Assembly (NCBI GenBank): GCA_035629025.1
Contig: DASPIU010000070.1
Location: 62,001-126,000, forward strand
From: Stenotrophomonas_A sp035629025
GTDB taxonomy: Bacteria > Pseudomonadota > Gammaproteobacteria > Xanthomonadales > Xanthomonadaceae
Reading direction: 5' to 3'
DNA: 64,000 bases
Made by a program: the position numbers and the translations under genes
Notes under the pieces: generated by a model
The model's database searches: none
What the model was told of the DNA's origin: nothing
The model's input: only the letters and a program-made list of their open reading frames with translations
In this document: one piece after another, positions 46,129 through 55,258 of the stretch
Layout of the letters: every line of letters starts with the position of its first letter
Numbering within the stretch: the stretch's first letter is position 1

Positions 46129-46145
46129 GGCGCTCAGTAACTCAG
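46129..46145. repeat. 17-bp direct repeat, right copy
   Basis: GGCGCTCAGTAACTCAG, identical to 45239-45255. Its 46142-46144 is the complement of the VOC gene stop codon. Confidence 0.9.
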
Positions 46146-46579
46146 TAGTTGGACCACAAGCCCGGCGTGGCCAGTTCGACCAGGTGCTGGTCGGGGTCGC
46201 GGAAGTAGATGCTTTCGCCACCCTGCGGCCACTGCGTGCGTCCTTCGATGGACACGTTGCAGGCTTGCAGCCGGGCTTCCCACGCCGCCAGATCATCGGC
46301 GGCGATGGCGAAGGCGAAATGCACGCGCCCGGCGCCGTCATGGCCGGGAATCGTGCCGCCCGGCAGTTCCACGGTGCGCTCGGTCACGCCGTGCTGGAAC
46401 AGCAGCAGCACCTGCGCCGGCGCGATGGCGTAGGCGGCCAGGCGCGCATCGACGGTCATCGGCGCCAGGCCGAATACGCTTTCGTAGAAGCGGCGGCTGG
46501 CGGCCAGGTCGGCGGCGTACAACGCGGTCTCCAGCACGCCATGCAGTTTCGGCGCAGGGTCAGCGGAGGGAATGTTCAT
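46142..46579 (-). CDS. Glyoxalase/VOC family protein
   Basis: 145 residues from ATG 46579 with AGGAGG at good spacing. Two beta-alpha-beta-beta-beta units are seen: LETALYAADLAASRRFYESVFGL and VHFAFAIAADDLAAW, ending in the metal-ligand Glu region YFRDPDQHLVELATPGLW. VOC proteins include glyoxalases, dioxygenases and antibiotic-resistance proteins; the substrate is unknown. The gene follows the 294-residue hypothetical gene at a 41-bp gap and its stop lies in the right repeat. Confidence 0.87.
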   Translation of the reverse strand: MNIPSADPAPKLHGVLETALYAADLAASRRFYESVFGLAPMTVDARLAAYAIAPAQVLLLFQHGVTERTVELPGGTIPGHDGAGRVHFAFAIAADDLAAWEARLQACNVSIEGRTQWPQGGESIYFRDPDQHLVELATPGLWSNY

Positions 46580-46620
46580 CGGTCGACCTCCTGGAGCGCG
46601 CGGGTGGATGCGTGCGGCGC

Positions 46621-47505
46621 TCAGGCCTCGAGCGCGGCGCGGGCGGGCTGCCCGGGTTCGACATGCACGTACAGCACGGGCACGCCATGAGCCTCGAGCA
46701 CCGCGGCCATCTGCCGCTGCCGCGCCAGGTATTGCTCATAGACGCGCTGCAGCCGCTCGCAGTCCTGGCGATCATGCGCGTAATGCGCGCACCAGCCGGC
46801 GGGGTCGAACAGCGCCATGCGCACTTCGCCGCCGGCGTAGCGCAGCAGCGGCTCGGGTGCATCGGCCAGCCATTCGGTGGCCTGCGGGGCGAGCAGCGCG
46901 GCTTCGAGCAGCGGCCACAGCGCGGCCAGGCCCTGGTTGTCATACTGCATCGACATCATCGCGGCGAGGTCGTGCACGGTGAGGTAGCGCGCGTGCTCGA
47001 CCTGCGCGCCGAACGCTTCCTGCGCCAGCAGCGCGGTGTCGGGCTGGGCCATGCCTTGCGCAAGCAGAATCTCTTCGAGCGCGGCGTTGACCTCGGCCAT
47101 GCGCGTGGCATCGCCATGCAGCAGGAATGGCAGCACGCGCAGGCTGCCACCCACCAGACTCGCATCGGCCTGGAACGGCAAGGGCACCTCGCCCTGGGCA
47201 TCGGCGCCGAACGCCAGCAGACGCGGTCCCTGTTCGCGGCCCGGCGCGCGGGCGCGCAGCTCGTCCAGGCGGCGGTGCAGCGGCCAGCCCGGGCGCAGCA
47301 CTTCGGCCGGGTCGAAATGCGCCGCGGCCAGGCTCAGTTCCAGTTCGCGCACCTGCGGTACCCATTGCGCCAGATCGCGGCCGACCCGTTCGGCGAGCGC
47401 CCCGGCCTGCTCGGCCGACAGTGCCGCGCGCGCCGGCGTGGTGCCCCCGGCCAGTTCCAGTGCCAGGACGCCGATGGCCGTGGTGCCGTGTTCGGAATTG
47501 CTCAT
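46621..47505 (-). CDS. Conserved-looking hypothetical protein
   Basis: 294 residues from ATG 47505, without signal peptide or membrane segments. I do not recognise the family. The sequence is acidic and Leu/Ala-rich with a Trp-rich central block (RPGWPLHRRLDELRARAPG) and an Asp/His-rich end (DPAGWCAHYAHDRQDCERL). It precedes the VOC gene on the same strand and probably shares its transcript. A cytoplasmic role is likely. Confidence 0.65.
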   Translation of the reverse strand: MSNSEHGTTAIGVLALELAGGTTPARAALSAEQAGALAERVGRDLAQWVPQVRELELSLAAAHFDPAEVLRPGWPLHRRLDELRARAPGREQGPRLLAFGADAQGEVPLPFQADASLVGGSLRVLPFLLHGDATRMAEVNAALEEILLAQGMAQPDTALLAQEAFGAQVEHARYLTVHDLAAMMSMQYDNQGLAALWPLLEAALLAPQATEWLADAPEPLLRYAGGEVRMALFDPAGWCAHYAHDRQDCERLQRVYEQYLARQRQMAAVLEAHGVPVLYVHVEPGQPARAALEA

Positions 47506-47608
47506 GGGATCGCGGTTGGCCCGTCACCGGGCGGCAGCTACACTGCGCACATTATGCCTGCCACTGCTGTGCAGGCCATGTCCCCGAACCCTCATGCCAG
47601 GTCAATCC

Positions 47609-48889
47609 ATGTCCGTCGTCCGTCCCGTCGCCATCCTCGGTGGTGTCCGCATTCCGTTCTGCCGCCAGAACACCGCTTATTCGGATGTGGGCAACCTGGG
47701 CATGTCGGTGCGCACATTGGGTGCGCTGGTCGAACGCTTCGGCCTGCATGGCCAGCAACTGGGCGAAGTGGCGATGGGCGCGGTGATCAAGCATCCCGGT
47801 GACTGGAACCTGGCGCGCGAAGCGGCGCTGTCTTCCGGCTTGTCGCCGCTGACGCCGGGCATCACCTTGCAGCGGGCCTGTGGCACGTCGCTGGATACCA
47901 TCGTGCACATCGGCAACAAGATCGCGCTGGGGCAGATCGACTCGGGCATCGGCGGCGGTTCGGACACCACCTCCGACGTGCCGATCGTCTATGGCAAGAA
48001 GCTGCGCGCGCGCCTGCTGGCCGCCAACCGCGCCAAGAGCACCGGCGACAAGATCAAGGCGTTGGTCCACGGCTTCCGCCTGAGCGAGCTCAAGCCCGAA
48101 TTCCCCGGCGTGGCCGAGCCGCGCACCGGCAAGAGCATGGGCGACCACTGCGAGGACATGGCCAAGGAGTGGAGCATCTCGCGCGATTCGCAGGACGAAT
48201 GGGCGGTGTCTTCGCACAAGAAGCTGGCCGCGGCCTATGAGCGCGGCTTTTTCGACGACCTGATCGCGCCGTTCCGCGGTGTCAGCCGCGACAACATCCT
48301 GCGTCCGGATACTTCGCTGGAGAAGCTGGCCACGCTGAAGCCGGCGTTCGACAAGGTGTCCGGCCGCGGCACGCTGACCGCCGCCAACTCCACGCCGCTG
48401 ACCGATGGCGCCGCCGCCGTGCTGCTGGCCAGCGACGAATGGGCGCGCGCGCGCGGCCACGAGCCGCTGGCCTACCTGCGTGATGCGCAGGTCGCCGCGG
48501 TGGATTTCGTGCACGGCGAAGGCCTGCTGATGGCGCCGACCATCGCCGTGCCGGAGATGCTCAAGCGCCATGGCCTGACGCTGCAGGATTTCGACATCTA
48601 CGAAATCCACGAAGCCTTCGCCGCGCAGGTGCTGTGCACGCTGCGCGCCTGGGAAAGCGAAGACTACTGCCGCACCCGCCTGGGCCTGGATGCGCCGATG
48701 GGCCGCATCGACCCGGCCAAGATCAACCCGCTCGGTTCCTCGCTGGCGACCGGCCACCCGTTCGCGGCCACCGGCGCGCGCATCGTCGCCACCGTGGCCA
48801 AGGAACTGAAGGAACGCGGCGGTGGCCGCGCGCTGGTGTCGATCTGTACCGCCGGCGGCATGGGCGTGGTGGCGATCATCGAGCGCTGA
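47609..48889 (+). CDS. Acetyl-CoA C-acyltransferase (thiolase, FadI-like)
   Basis: 426 residues. The active-site Cys is in LQRACGTSLD, the His in EIHEAFAAQ, and the second Cys in ICTAGGMGV. The start is VRPVAILGGVRIPFC, as in thiolases. Length and the SSLATGHPFAATGAR block fit the FadI/trifunctional beta-type group, which carries out the last step of fatty-acid beta-oxidation. No fadJ partner is adjacent. It diverges from the hypothetical gene at 47505. Confidence 0.92.
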   Translation: MSVVRPVAILGGVRIPFCRQNTAYSDVGNLGMSVRTLGALVERFGLHGQQLGEVAMGAVIKHPGDWNLAREAALSSGLSPLTPGITLQRACGTSLDTIVHIGNKIALGQIDSGIGGGSDTTSDVPIVYGKKLRARLLAANRAKSTGDKIKALVHGFRLSELKPEFPGVAEPRTGKSMGDHCEDMAKEWSISRDSQDEWAVSSHKKLAAAYERGFFDDLIAPFRGVSRDNILRPDTSLEKLATLKPAFDKVSGRGTLTAANSTPLTDGAAAVLLASDEWARARGHEPLAYLRDAQVAAVDFVHGEGLLMAPTIAVPEMLKRHGLTLQDFDIYEIHEAFAAQVLCTLRAWESEDYCRTRLGLDAPMGRIDPAKINPLGSSLATGHPFAATGARIVATVAKELKERGGGRALVSICTAGGMGVVAIIER

Positions 48890-48906
48890 GCGCGCGCGTG
48901 CTGAAT

Positions 48907-48931
48907 GCCGCACGGCGATGGGCCGTGCGGC
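48907..48931. terminator. Bidirectional hairpin
   Basis: GCCGCACGGC-GATGG-GCCGTGCGGC is a perfect 10-bp stem 17 bp after the thiolase stop and just before the hemY stop on the other strand. Confidence 0.7.
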
Positions 48932-48943
48932 GTATTCGGTGCG

Positions 48944-50209
48944 TTATCCGCGCAGGCGCGGGGTGCCGTGCTCGTCGCGATCCTCGATCACGGCCTGATC
49001 GTGGATGCGTTCGCGCAAGTCGCGGCGTCCAGCCAGTTCCAGTACCGGGGCGCCACGGCTGCTGTGCAGCGCATTGCGATAGCACTGCGTGGCCAGCGCC
49101 GGTTCGCCGGTAGCGGCAAACACTTCGCCCAGTTCTTCCCAGGCCGGCGCGCCCGCACCCTGGGCGATGGCGCGATGCAGGAATTCTTCGGCCTGCGCCC
49201 ATTGCTGCTGGTGCCGCGCCAGACGCGCCAGGGTCAGCAACAGTCCCGGGCTGGACGGATGGCTGGCCAGCCAGCGTTGCGCGCTGGCCCGGCGCGAGTC
49301 GTACTTTTCCAGCGGCAGCTCGCCGTACAGCACGACCAGCTCCTCATCCCAACTCGCGTCCAGGGCCTGGTCCAGGCTGCGCAGGGCGGCGTCGTCCCAA
49401 TGCAACGCGGCGGCGCGGCGCACATAGGCTGCCACCACGGTGGGCTCGGAGCGCAGCGCCTTGGGCAGCGATTCCCAGCGCTCGGCCAGGGCATTGGCAT
49501 CGCCGGCCTGTTCCAGCGACAGCGTGGCCAGGCGCCGTTCCAGCGCGGCCAGCGCGTCGGGTGCCAGCGCCTGCTGCTGGCGCAAGGCACCGAGCTGGCC
49601 ATAGGCTTCGCTGGCGCGGCCAATCAGTGCCAGGGCTTCGGTACGCAGTACCAATCCACGCGGCGGCAGCGGTTGCGCGGCCGGTGCGTCGAGTGCGTTT
49701 ATCGCATCAACCGGGCGCGCGGCGGCAAGCATGCGCTCGGCCTGCAGCAAGGCATGGGCGACCGGATCGCGCGTGGCCAGTTCCTGCGACAGCACGCGCG
49801 CGCTGTCGGCATCGGCGCGGGCATCGGCGACGCGGATCGCCAGCGGCAGCGCAACCGGGGCCACATCCTCGTCCTCGCCCGCGGCGACCAGGGCCTTGCC
49901 TGCACGATTCCACTGACCCAGTTCGTAGGCGCGCATGCCTTCGATCAGGCGCGCGCGGCCGCGCTGCCGCCGGTAGCGGCCCCAGGCGCGGAACGGCAGG
50001 GTGAGCACGATCCACAACAGCCACAGCACCAGCAAGGCGACGATCAGTGCGAGCACCGCCTGTGGCATCGGCGCGATGTAGTCGTTGCCGCCCACCCGCA
50101 CCACCACTTCGCCCAGGTCGTAGCGTTGCTGGTGCGACAGCCATTGCGCGGCGACCACGCCGAGCACGACGGCCACCAGCAGGATCAGGATGCTTCTCAG
50201 TGGTTTCAT
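48944..50209 (-). CDS. hemY: HemY N-domain protein
   Basis: 421 residues. Two N-terminal membrane segments (ILILLVAVVLGVVAAQWL, then ALIVALLVLWLLWIVLTL) enclose YDLGEVVVRVGGNDYIAP, the HemY_N pattern. The rest is TPR-like helical (RLIEGMRAYELGQWNRAGKALV). It is a heme-biosynthesis-linked membrane protein of unsettled biochemical role. ATG 50209 overlaps the hemX stop (ATGA). This HemY is not the protoporphyrinogen oxidase of the same name. Confidence 0.9.
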   Translation of the reverse strand: MKPLRSILILLVAVVLGVVAAQWLSHQQRYDLGEVVVRVGGNDYIAPMPQAVLALIVALLVLWLLWIVLTLPFRAWGRYRRQRGRARLIEGMRAYELGQWNRAGKALVAAGEDEDVAPVALPLAIRVADARADADSARVLSQELATRDPVAHALLQAERMLAAARPVDAINALDAPAAQPLPPRGLVLRTEALALIGRASEAYGQLGALRQQQALAPDALAALERRLATLSLEQAGDANALAERWESLPKALRSEPTVVAAYVRRAAALHWDDAALRSLDQALDASWDEELVVLYGELPLEKYDSRRASAQRWLASHPSSPGLLLTLARLARHQQQWAQAEEFLHRAIAQGAGAPAWEELGEVFAATGEPALATQCYRNALHSSRGAPVLELAGRRDLRERIHDQAVIEDRDEHGTPRLRG

Positions 50210-51180
50210 GGGCTTTGCCTCCCTTCACGCATGGCCTGCAATTGCCGCAGGGTGGTACCAAGTTCGGGCAGGTCCGGACGCAGTGGTGCCTTGCCGAGCG
50301 CGACCAACGCCGTGCGCTGCGCGCGCAGGGCGGGCGAATCCGGCCACAGCCGCAGCAGCCCCGCATCCACGCGCCGCAGCGCCTGGGCGAAGGCTTGCGC
50401 GTCGCCGCGCTCCAGTGCGGCCCGCGCCAGGGTCAGTTCGATCTGCAAGGCATCCTGCGCCGCACGGCGCTCGGAGCCTGCGATCAACGTCCCGCGTGAC
50501 GGGCGGATCTGCACCAGCGGCGACAGCGCGCGCTGCCACCAGGGGCGCGCCGCGTCACTTTCCTCCTGCACATGTTGCGGCAAGCGTTGCAGGCGCGAGA
50601 TGAAGGCGTCCAGTTCCTGGCCCAGTACATGCCGCGGGCCCGGGCCGAGGGCATCGAGCGCGTTGCGTTCCTGCACCAAAGACTGGCGCAGGTTGAGGTA
50701 GGTCGGGTCGTCGATGCCCTGCAGGACGCCAGCGGCCAGGGCGTAGGCGCGGCGCGCGCCGTCCAGGTCGCCGGCGATGCTCAGACGCTGCTGGCCTTGT
50801 GACAGCAGCAGCTCCACTTCATCCAGACGCAGCGCCTGGGCGCCGTGGCGATCCGGATCGGCCAGGCGCTCGACCGTTTCTTCCAGCAGCGCCCCGCGCT
50901 GGCTCAGGCCGAGCATTTCGTCGCGCAGGATGCGGTTGGTGGCGGCCGCGTCCTGCAGGCGCAGGTTCGCCGCGCGCTGGTCGCGGCGCAGTGCTTCCAG
51001 GTTCTGCTCGATGGCCGTCCAGCGCTGCAATCGCGTGTCCTCGGCCAGCTGCTGTTCGGCCAGCCGCGATTGCCACGTGCGCCAGCCGAAACCGGCGGCC
51101 AATGCGGCGAGAACGACCAATGCGAGGAAGATCAGCCACGGCAGGGGCGATCGGCGTCGCGGGGAGGCGGGGTCGTTCAT
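50206..51180 (-). CDS. hemX: HemX-like uroporphyrinogen-III C-methyltransferase family protein
   Basis: 324 residues. One N-terminal membrane anchor (WLIFLALVVLAALAAGFGW) precedes a long coiled-coil region (AEDTRLQRWTAIEQNLEALRR), then a helical domain with VELLLSQGQQRLSIAGDLDGARRAYALA. This is the HemX pattern; the methyltransferase label in databases is not supported by a methyltransferase fold. It lies between hemD and hemY. Confidence 0.88.
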   Translation of the reverse strand: MNDPASPRRRSPLPWLIFLALVVLAALAAGFGWRTWQSRLAEQQLAEDTRLQRWTAIEQNLEALRRDQRAANLRLQDAAATNRILRDEMLGLSQRGALLEETVERLADPDRHGAQALRLDEVELLLSQGQQRLSIAGDLDGARRAYALAAGVLQGIDDPTYLNLRQSLVQERNALDALGPGPRHVLGQELDAFISRLQRLPQHVQEESDAARPWWQRALSPLVQIRPSRGTLIAGSERRAAQDALQIELTLARAALERGDAQAFAQALRRVDAGLLRLWPDSPALRAQRTALVALGKAPLRPDLPELGTTLRQLQAMREGRQSP

Positions 51181-51276
51181 CGGCGGACTTCCTTGGCAAT
51201 GCCGCAGGGGCGTGGCGCGGCAGCCGACAGCATGGCGTGGCGCGCGCGCGCGGGGCAAGGGGAAGGTGGACTGGAT

Positions 51277-52041
51277 TCAGCCCTTGCCGGCGGCGCTGGC
51301 GGCGGCCAGCAGCTGCCGTGGGCGCGGACCCTCGGCGCGGACGACGCGGACAAAGCCGTGTTCGCGCGCCAGCTCGCCGAGCCGCGCGCTGGCCACGACG
51401 GCGGGTTGCTCGCGCCAGCGCGCAAGTACGTCCTCCGGCAACTGCACCAGCACGCGCTCCAGTGCTTCGGCGCTGCTGATGGCGAGCACCGTGGGCCCGT
51501 GCAACGCGCGCAGCCGTGCCAGCAGCGCTGCAGAAAGCGGCAAGGGCACGCGTTCGTACACGTCGGCGCGGACCAGTGCGGTGCCGCGGCGGTGCAGTTC
51601 GGCGGCGAGCAGGCCGCGCCCGCCCGGCGCGGTGACCAGGCCCACGTGCGCCGCGGCGGCCAGCGCCGGCAGCGCGAGCAGGCCTTCGCTGTCCATGCGC
51701 GCGGGGGTCCGCACGGTCTGCACCCCGGCGCGACGCAGCGCGAGCGCCGTGCCTTCGCCCACCGCCAGCCACTGGTTTTCGGCAGCCGCCGCGGGCGCCC
51801 GCGCGGGCCACAGCCGCACGGCGGCGCGCACCGCCATCGGGCTGGTGAACACCACCACCGGTGCATCCAGTGCCGCATCCAGCGCCGTGCGCGTCGCTTC
51901 GTCTTCCAGCGCCCGCAGCCGCCACGGCGAGACCGCGATCAGGTCCATGCCGAGGCGGCGGGCGCCATGACGCAGCGAATCGTGCTGGGCGGCGGGGCGC
52001 AGCGAGATCAGCGTCGCGGGCACGTGTGCAGGATCAGCCAT
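51277..52041 (-). CDS. hemD: Uroporphyrinogen-III synthase
   Basis: 254 residues from ATG 52041. The start ISLRPAAQHDSLRHGARRLG and the later VVFTSPMAVRAAV and LVTAPGGRGLLAAEL match HemD, which cyclises hydroxymethylbilane to uroporphyrinogen III. Sequence conservation in this family is low, so the call leans partly on the hemX-hemY neighbours. It diverges from the thioesterase at 52083 with 41 bp between starts. Confidence 0.85.
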   Translation of the reverse strand: MADPAHVPATLISLRPAAQHDSLRHGARRLGMDLIAVSPWRLRALEDEATRTALDAALDAPVVVFTSPMAVRAAVRLWPARAPAAAAENQWLAVGEGTALALRRAGVQTVRTPARMDSEGLLALPALAAAAHVGLVTAPGGRGLLAAELHRRGTALVRADVYERVPLPLSAALLARLRALHGPTVLAISSAEALERVLVQLPEDVLARWREQPAVVASARLGELAREHGFVRVVRAEGPRPRQLLAAASAAGKG

Positions 52042-52082
52042 TGCGGGCATTATGCGATCCCTTCGCCCACCGGTGCCGTCTG

Positions 52083-52553
52083 ATGCTGCCATCCACGCCT
52101 TCCGCAGACGACCTGCGCCAACTGCAGGCGCAGTTCGCGGCGATGCCGCCGGTGGCGGCGATGGACATCGCGGTGGACCGCTACGCCGATGGCAGCCTGT
52201 TCCTGCAGGCGCCGCTGGCAGCCAACGTCAACGACAAGGACAACGCGTTTGGCGGCAGCCTGGCCTCGCTGATGACCCTGGCCTGCTGGGGCTGGGTCAG
52301 CCTGCAGCTGCGCCTGGCCGGGTTGCAGGCCGAGGTCTATGTCGCCGACAGCCAGCTGCGCTACCTGCTGCCGGTCTACGAGACCCTGCGCGCTGGCGCC
52401 GCGCCGGAACAGCCGGCCGAGCGCGAAACTTTCCTGGCCACGCTGCGGCAACGCGGCAAGGCGCGGCTGGGTATGGTCGCGCAGGTCCAGCTGGCCTCCG
52501 GGGCGCTGGCCGCCACCTTCAGCGGGCGCTTCGTGGCGATCGCGAAAGGGTAG
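52083..52553 (+). CDS. YiiD-C-type thioesterase-like protein
   Basis: 156 residues. The single hotdog fold has AANVNDKDNAFGGSLASLMTLACWGW, the family signature (N-DK--AFGGS). It is probably an acyl thioesterase with unknown substrate. The gene is close to the divergent hemD. Confidence 0.83.
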   Translation: MLPSTPSADDLRQLQAQFAAMPPVAAMDIAVDRYADGSLFLQAPLAANVNDKDNAFGGSLASLMTLACWGWVSLQLRLAGLQAEVYVADSQLRYLLPVYETLRAGAAPEQPAERETFLATLRQRGKARLGMVAQVQLASGALAATFSGRFVAIAKG

Positions 52554-52585
52554 GATTGGCGCTTCGTTTCAGAGGGGGCAGACGA

Positions 52586-53002
52586 ATGCGACAGGGGATC
52601 CGGATCGCGCTGGGCGTGATGCTCATGCTGCTCGCGGGCACGGCCGTGGGCCTGGGCCAGCGCCGCAACCTGGGCGACATCCAGAACGCCTACGCCGCGG
52701 CCGTGCGCTGGAACGACTTTGAAACCGCCCTGGAAATGGTCGACCCGGCCTACCGCCTGGCCCATCCGCAGACCGACCTGGAGCGCGAGCGCTACGAACA
52801 GGTGCAGATTTCCGGCTACCGCGAGCTGCGCACCAGCCCGGGCGGCAAGGACGAGGTGCTGCGCGACGTGGAACTGCGGGTGATCAACCGCAATACCCAG
52901 GCCGAGCGCATCGTGCGCGCCCGCGAGACCTGGCGCTGGGACCCGGAGGCGAAAACCTGGTGGCTCAGTTCCGGTCTGCCGGACCTGTGGAAGGGCGAAT
53001 AG
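52586..53002 (+). CDS. Small exported protein of unknown function
   Basis: 138 residues from ATG 52586 with AGAGGGGG upstream. A hydrophobic N-terminus (IALGVMLMLLAGTAVGLG) gives an export signal or anchor. The rest has an NTF2/SnoaL-like feel (NAYAAAVRWNDFETALEMVDP, ETWRWDPEAKTWWLSSGLP), but I cannot name the family. It lies between the thioesterase and rhodanese genes. Confidence 0.7.
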   Translation: MRQGIRIALGVMLMLLAGTAVGLGQRRNLGDIQNAYAAAVRWNDFETALEMVDPAYRLAHPQTDLERERYEQVQISGYRELRTSPGGKDEVLRDVELRVINRNTQAERIVRARETWRWDPEAKTWWLSSGLPDLWKGE

Positions 53003-53074
53003 GGCCGCCCGCCCCTTCCGTGGCCCCCGCCGGGCTGTGCGACAATCGCCGCCCGCTAACAGAACCGTGAAGCC

Positions 53075-53512
53075 GTGAATTTCCAAGAACTGCTGGCCTT
53101 CGCCGGGCGCAATCCGCTGCTGTCCACGCTGCTGGCCGGCCTGACGATCGCCATCATCTACACCGAAATCGCGCGCCTGTTCCGTGGCTATGCCGCGCTC
53201 AAGCCGGCCGAGCTGACGCGGCTGATCAACAACGATGGCGCGGTGGTGGTCGACCTGTCGGCCAGCGCGGACTTCGAGAAGGGCCATATCGCCGGCAGCC
53301 GCAACGTGCAGCCCGGCCAGTTCGGCCCGCAGCACAAGCTGGTCGCGGCCGCGCGGCAGTCGCCGGTGGTGCTGGTCTGCCGCAACGGCACGGCCTCGGC
53401 CGCCGCGGCCAAGCAACTGAAGAAGGCCGGCTTTGAAAAGGTGGCCTGGCTCGAAGGCGGCATCCCCGCCTGGCAACAGGCCGAACTGCCGCTGGTCAAG
53501 GGCCGCGCCTGA
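53075..53512 (+). CDS. Membrane-anchored rhodanese
   Basis: 145 residues, GTG start. One N-terminal membrane segment (LLSTLLAGLTIAIIY) is followed by a rhodanese domain with the catalytic Cys in VLVCRNGTASAAAAKQL. It is a YibN-like protein, a sulfurtransferase-type domain facing the cytoplasm. It precedes secB, as in other Gammaproteobacteria (yibN-grxC-secB-gpsA), but grxC is missing here. Confidence 0.9.
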   Translation: MNFQELLAFAGRNPLLSTLLAGLTIAIIYTEIARLFRGYAALKPAELTRLINNDGAVVVDLSASADFEKGHIAGSRNVQPGQFGPQHKLVAAARQSPVVLVCRNGTASAAAAKQLKKAGFEKVAWLEGGIPAWQQAELPLVKGRA

Positions 53513-53609
53513 TCCTCCTCGCTGCCTGCGCGTCGCGCGCGACGCCCCCCGCGGCAGGCATGTGATAATCCCGCTTCATCACTGATATCCGCTATTTCTG
53601 GAGCAAGAA

Positions 53610-54125
53610 ATGTCCGACGAAACCCAAAACGGCGCAGCTGTGCCGGCCGAGAACGCCGCCGGTCCGGCCTTCACCATCGAGAAGATCTACGTCAAGGACG
53701 TTTCTTTCGAATCCCCGAATGCCCCGGCCGTGTTCAACGAAGCCGTGCAGCCGGAGCTCCAGCTCAATCTGAACCAGCGCGTGCAGCGCCTGAACGAGAA
53801 CGCCTTTGAAGTCGTCCTCGCCATCACCCTGACCTGCTCGGCCGGTGGCAAGACCGCCTATGTGGCCGAAGTGCAGCAGGCCGGCGTGTTCGGCCTGGTC
53901 GGCCTGGAGCCGCAGGCGGTGGACGTGCTGCTCGGCACCCAGTGCCCGAACATCCTGTTCCCGTACGTGCGCACCCTGGTCAGCGACCTGATCCAGGCCG
54001 GCGGCTTCCCGCCGTTCTACCTGCAGCCGATCAACTTTGAAGCGCTGTACGCCGAAACCCTGCGCCAGCGCGCGCAGCAGGGCGAGACCTCGCTGGCCGA
54101 CTCGGAGCCCGCCGGCAACGCCTGA
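53610..54125 (+). CDS. secB: Protein-export chaperone SecB
   Basis: 171 residues. The core IEKIYVKDVSFESPNAP, LGTQCPNILFPYVRTLVSDLIQAGGFPPFYLQPINFEALY is SecB throughout. It keeps preproteins unfolded and hands them to SecA. The acidic Glu/Ala-rich tail is typical. It lies 21 bp before gpsA. Confidence 0.97.
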   Translation: MSDETQNGAAVPAENAAGPAFTIEKIYVKDVSFESPNAPAVFNEAVQPELQLNLNQRVQRLNENAFEVVLAITLTCSAGGKTAYVAEVQQAGVFGLVGLEPQAVDVLLGTQCPNILFPYVRTLVSDLIQAGGFPPFYLQPINFEALYAETLRQRAQQGETSLADSEPAGNA

Positions 54126-54146
54126 GCGTTGCCCGGCTGATCGCCG

Positions 54147-55172
54147 ATGAGCGGCGAAAAGAAGAAGATCGCCGTGCTCGGCGCCGGCTCATGGGGCACG
54201 GCGCTGGCCGCTCTGGTCTCGCGGCATGGCTATCCGACCGTGCTGTGGGGTCGCGACGCGGCGGTGATCGAGGCGATCGACCGCCAGCACGAAAACCCGC
54301 GCTACCTTCCGGGCATTGCCTTGCCGGAAGGACTGCGTGCGACCACCGACCTGGCCGCGGCGGTGCGCGATGCCGACTGGATCCTGGTCGTCGTGCCCTC
54401 GCATGCGTTCACCGAAACGGTGCGCCTGCTGGCGCCGCTGCGCCCGGCCGACGCCGGCGTGGCGTGGGCCACCAAGGGCTTCGAGCCGGGTTCCGGACGC
54501 TTCCTGCATGAGGTGGCGCGGGAAATCCTCGGTGAGTCGGTCCCGCTGGCGGTGGTGACCGGGCCTTCCTTCGCCAAGGAAGTGACCCTGGGCCTGCCGA
54601 CCGCGATCACCGTGCATGGCGACGATGCCGAGTTCGCCCAGCAGGTGGCCGGCGCCATGCACGGCCCGACGTTCCGCGCCTACACCGGTGATGACATGGT
54701 CGGCGCCGAGCTTGGCGGGGCGATGAAGAACGTATTGGCTGTGGCCACCGGCGTGGCCGACGGCATGCAGCTGGGCCTCAATGCGCGTGCCGGCCTGATC
54801 ACCCGTGGCCTCAACGAAATGCTGCGGCTGGCCGCGGTTATCGGTGCGCGGCCGGAAACGCTGATGGGTCTGGCCGGACTGGGTGACCTGGTGCTGACCT
54901 GTACTGGCGATCTGTCACGCAACCGGCGCCTGGGCCTGGCCCTGGGCCGCGGGCAGAGCCTGCAGGACGCGGTGCGCGAGATCGGCCAAGTGGTCGAATC
55001 CGTGCAGACCGCCGACGAAGTGATGCGACAGGCCGAGCACCACGGCATCGAGCTGCCGATCTCCAATGCGGTGCGCGCCGTGTTGCACGGCGAACTCACG
55101 CCCGAGGCGGGCCTGCGCGGCTTGCTCGCGCGCGAGCAGAAGCCCGAGTATCCAGCCACGCTGTTCCAGTAG
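54147..55172 (+). CDS. gpsA: Glycerol-3-phosphate dehydrogenase, NAD(P)+
   Basis: 341 residues. The dinucleotide site is VLGAGSWGTALAALV, with the substrate Lys in GPSFAKEV and the conserved GGAMKNVLAVATGVADG. It makes sn-glycerol-3-phosphate for phospholipids from dihydroxyacetone phosphate. It follows secB in the standard order and ends at a clear terminator. Confidence 0.96.
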   Translation: MSGEKKKIAVLGAGSWGTALAALVSRHGYPTVLWGRDAAVIEAIDRQHENPRYLPGIALPEGLRATTDLAAAVRDADWILVVVPSHAFTETVRLLAPLRPADAGVAWATKGFEPGSGRFLHEVAREILGESVPLAVVTGPSFAKEVTLGLPTAITVHGDDAEFAQQVAGAMHGPTFRAYTGDDMVGAELGGAMKNVLAVATGVADGMQLGLNARAGLITRGLNEMLRLAAVIGARPETLMGLAGLGDLVLTCTGDLSRNRRLGLALGRGQSLQDAVREIGQVVESVQTADEVMRQAEHHGIELPISNAVRAVLHGELTPEAGLRGLLAREQKPEYPATLFQ

Positions 55173-55185
55173 GCGGGCGCATAGA

Positions 55186-55210
55186 GAAGCCCGGCATCAA
55201 GCCGGGCTTC
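55186..55210 (+). terminator. Terminator after gpsA
   Basis: GAAGCCCGGC-ATCAA-GCCGGGCTTC is a perfect 10-bp stem 13 bp after the gpsA stop. It also lies downstream of the convergent ax21 gene. Confidence 0.85.
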
Positions 55211-55258
55211 CGGTACGGCACGGGAGAGAGGGCGTGCCGCGCCTTTCGATGGCCGTGC

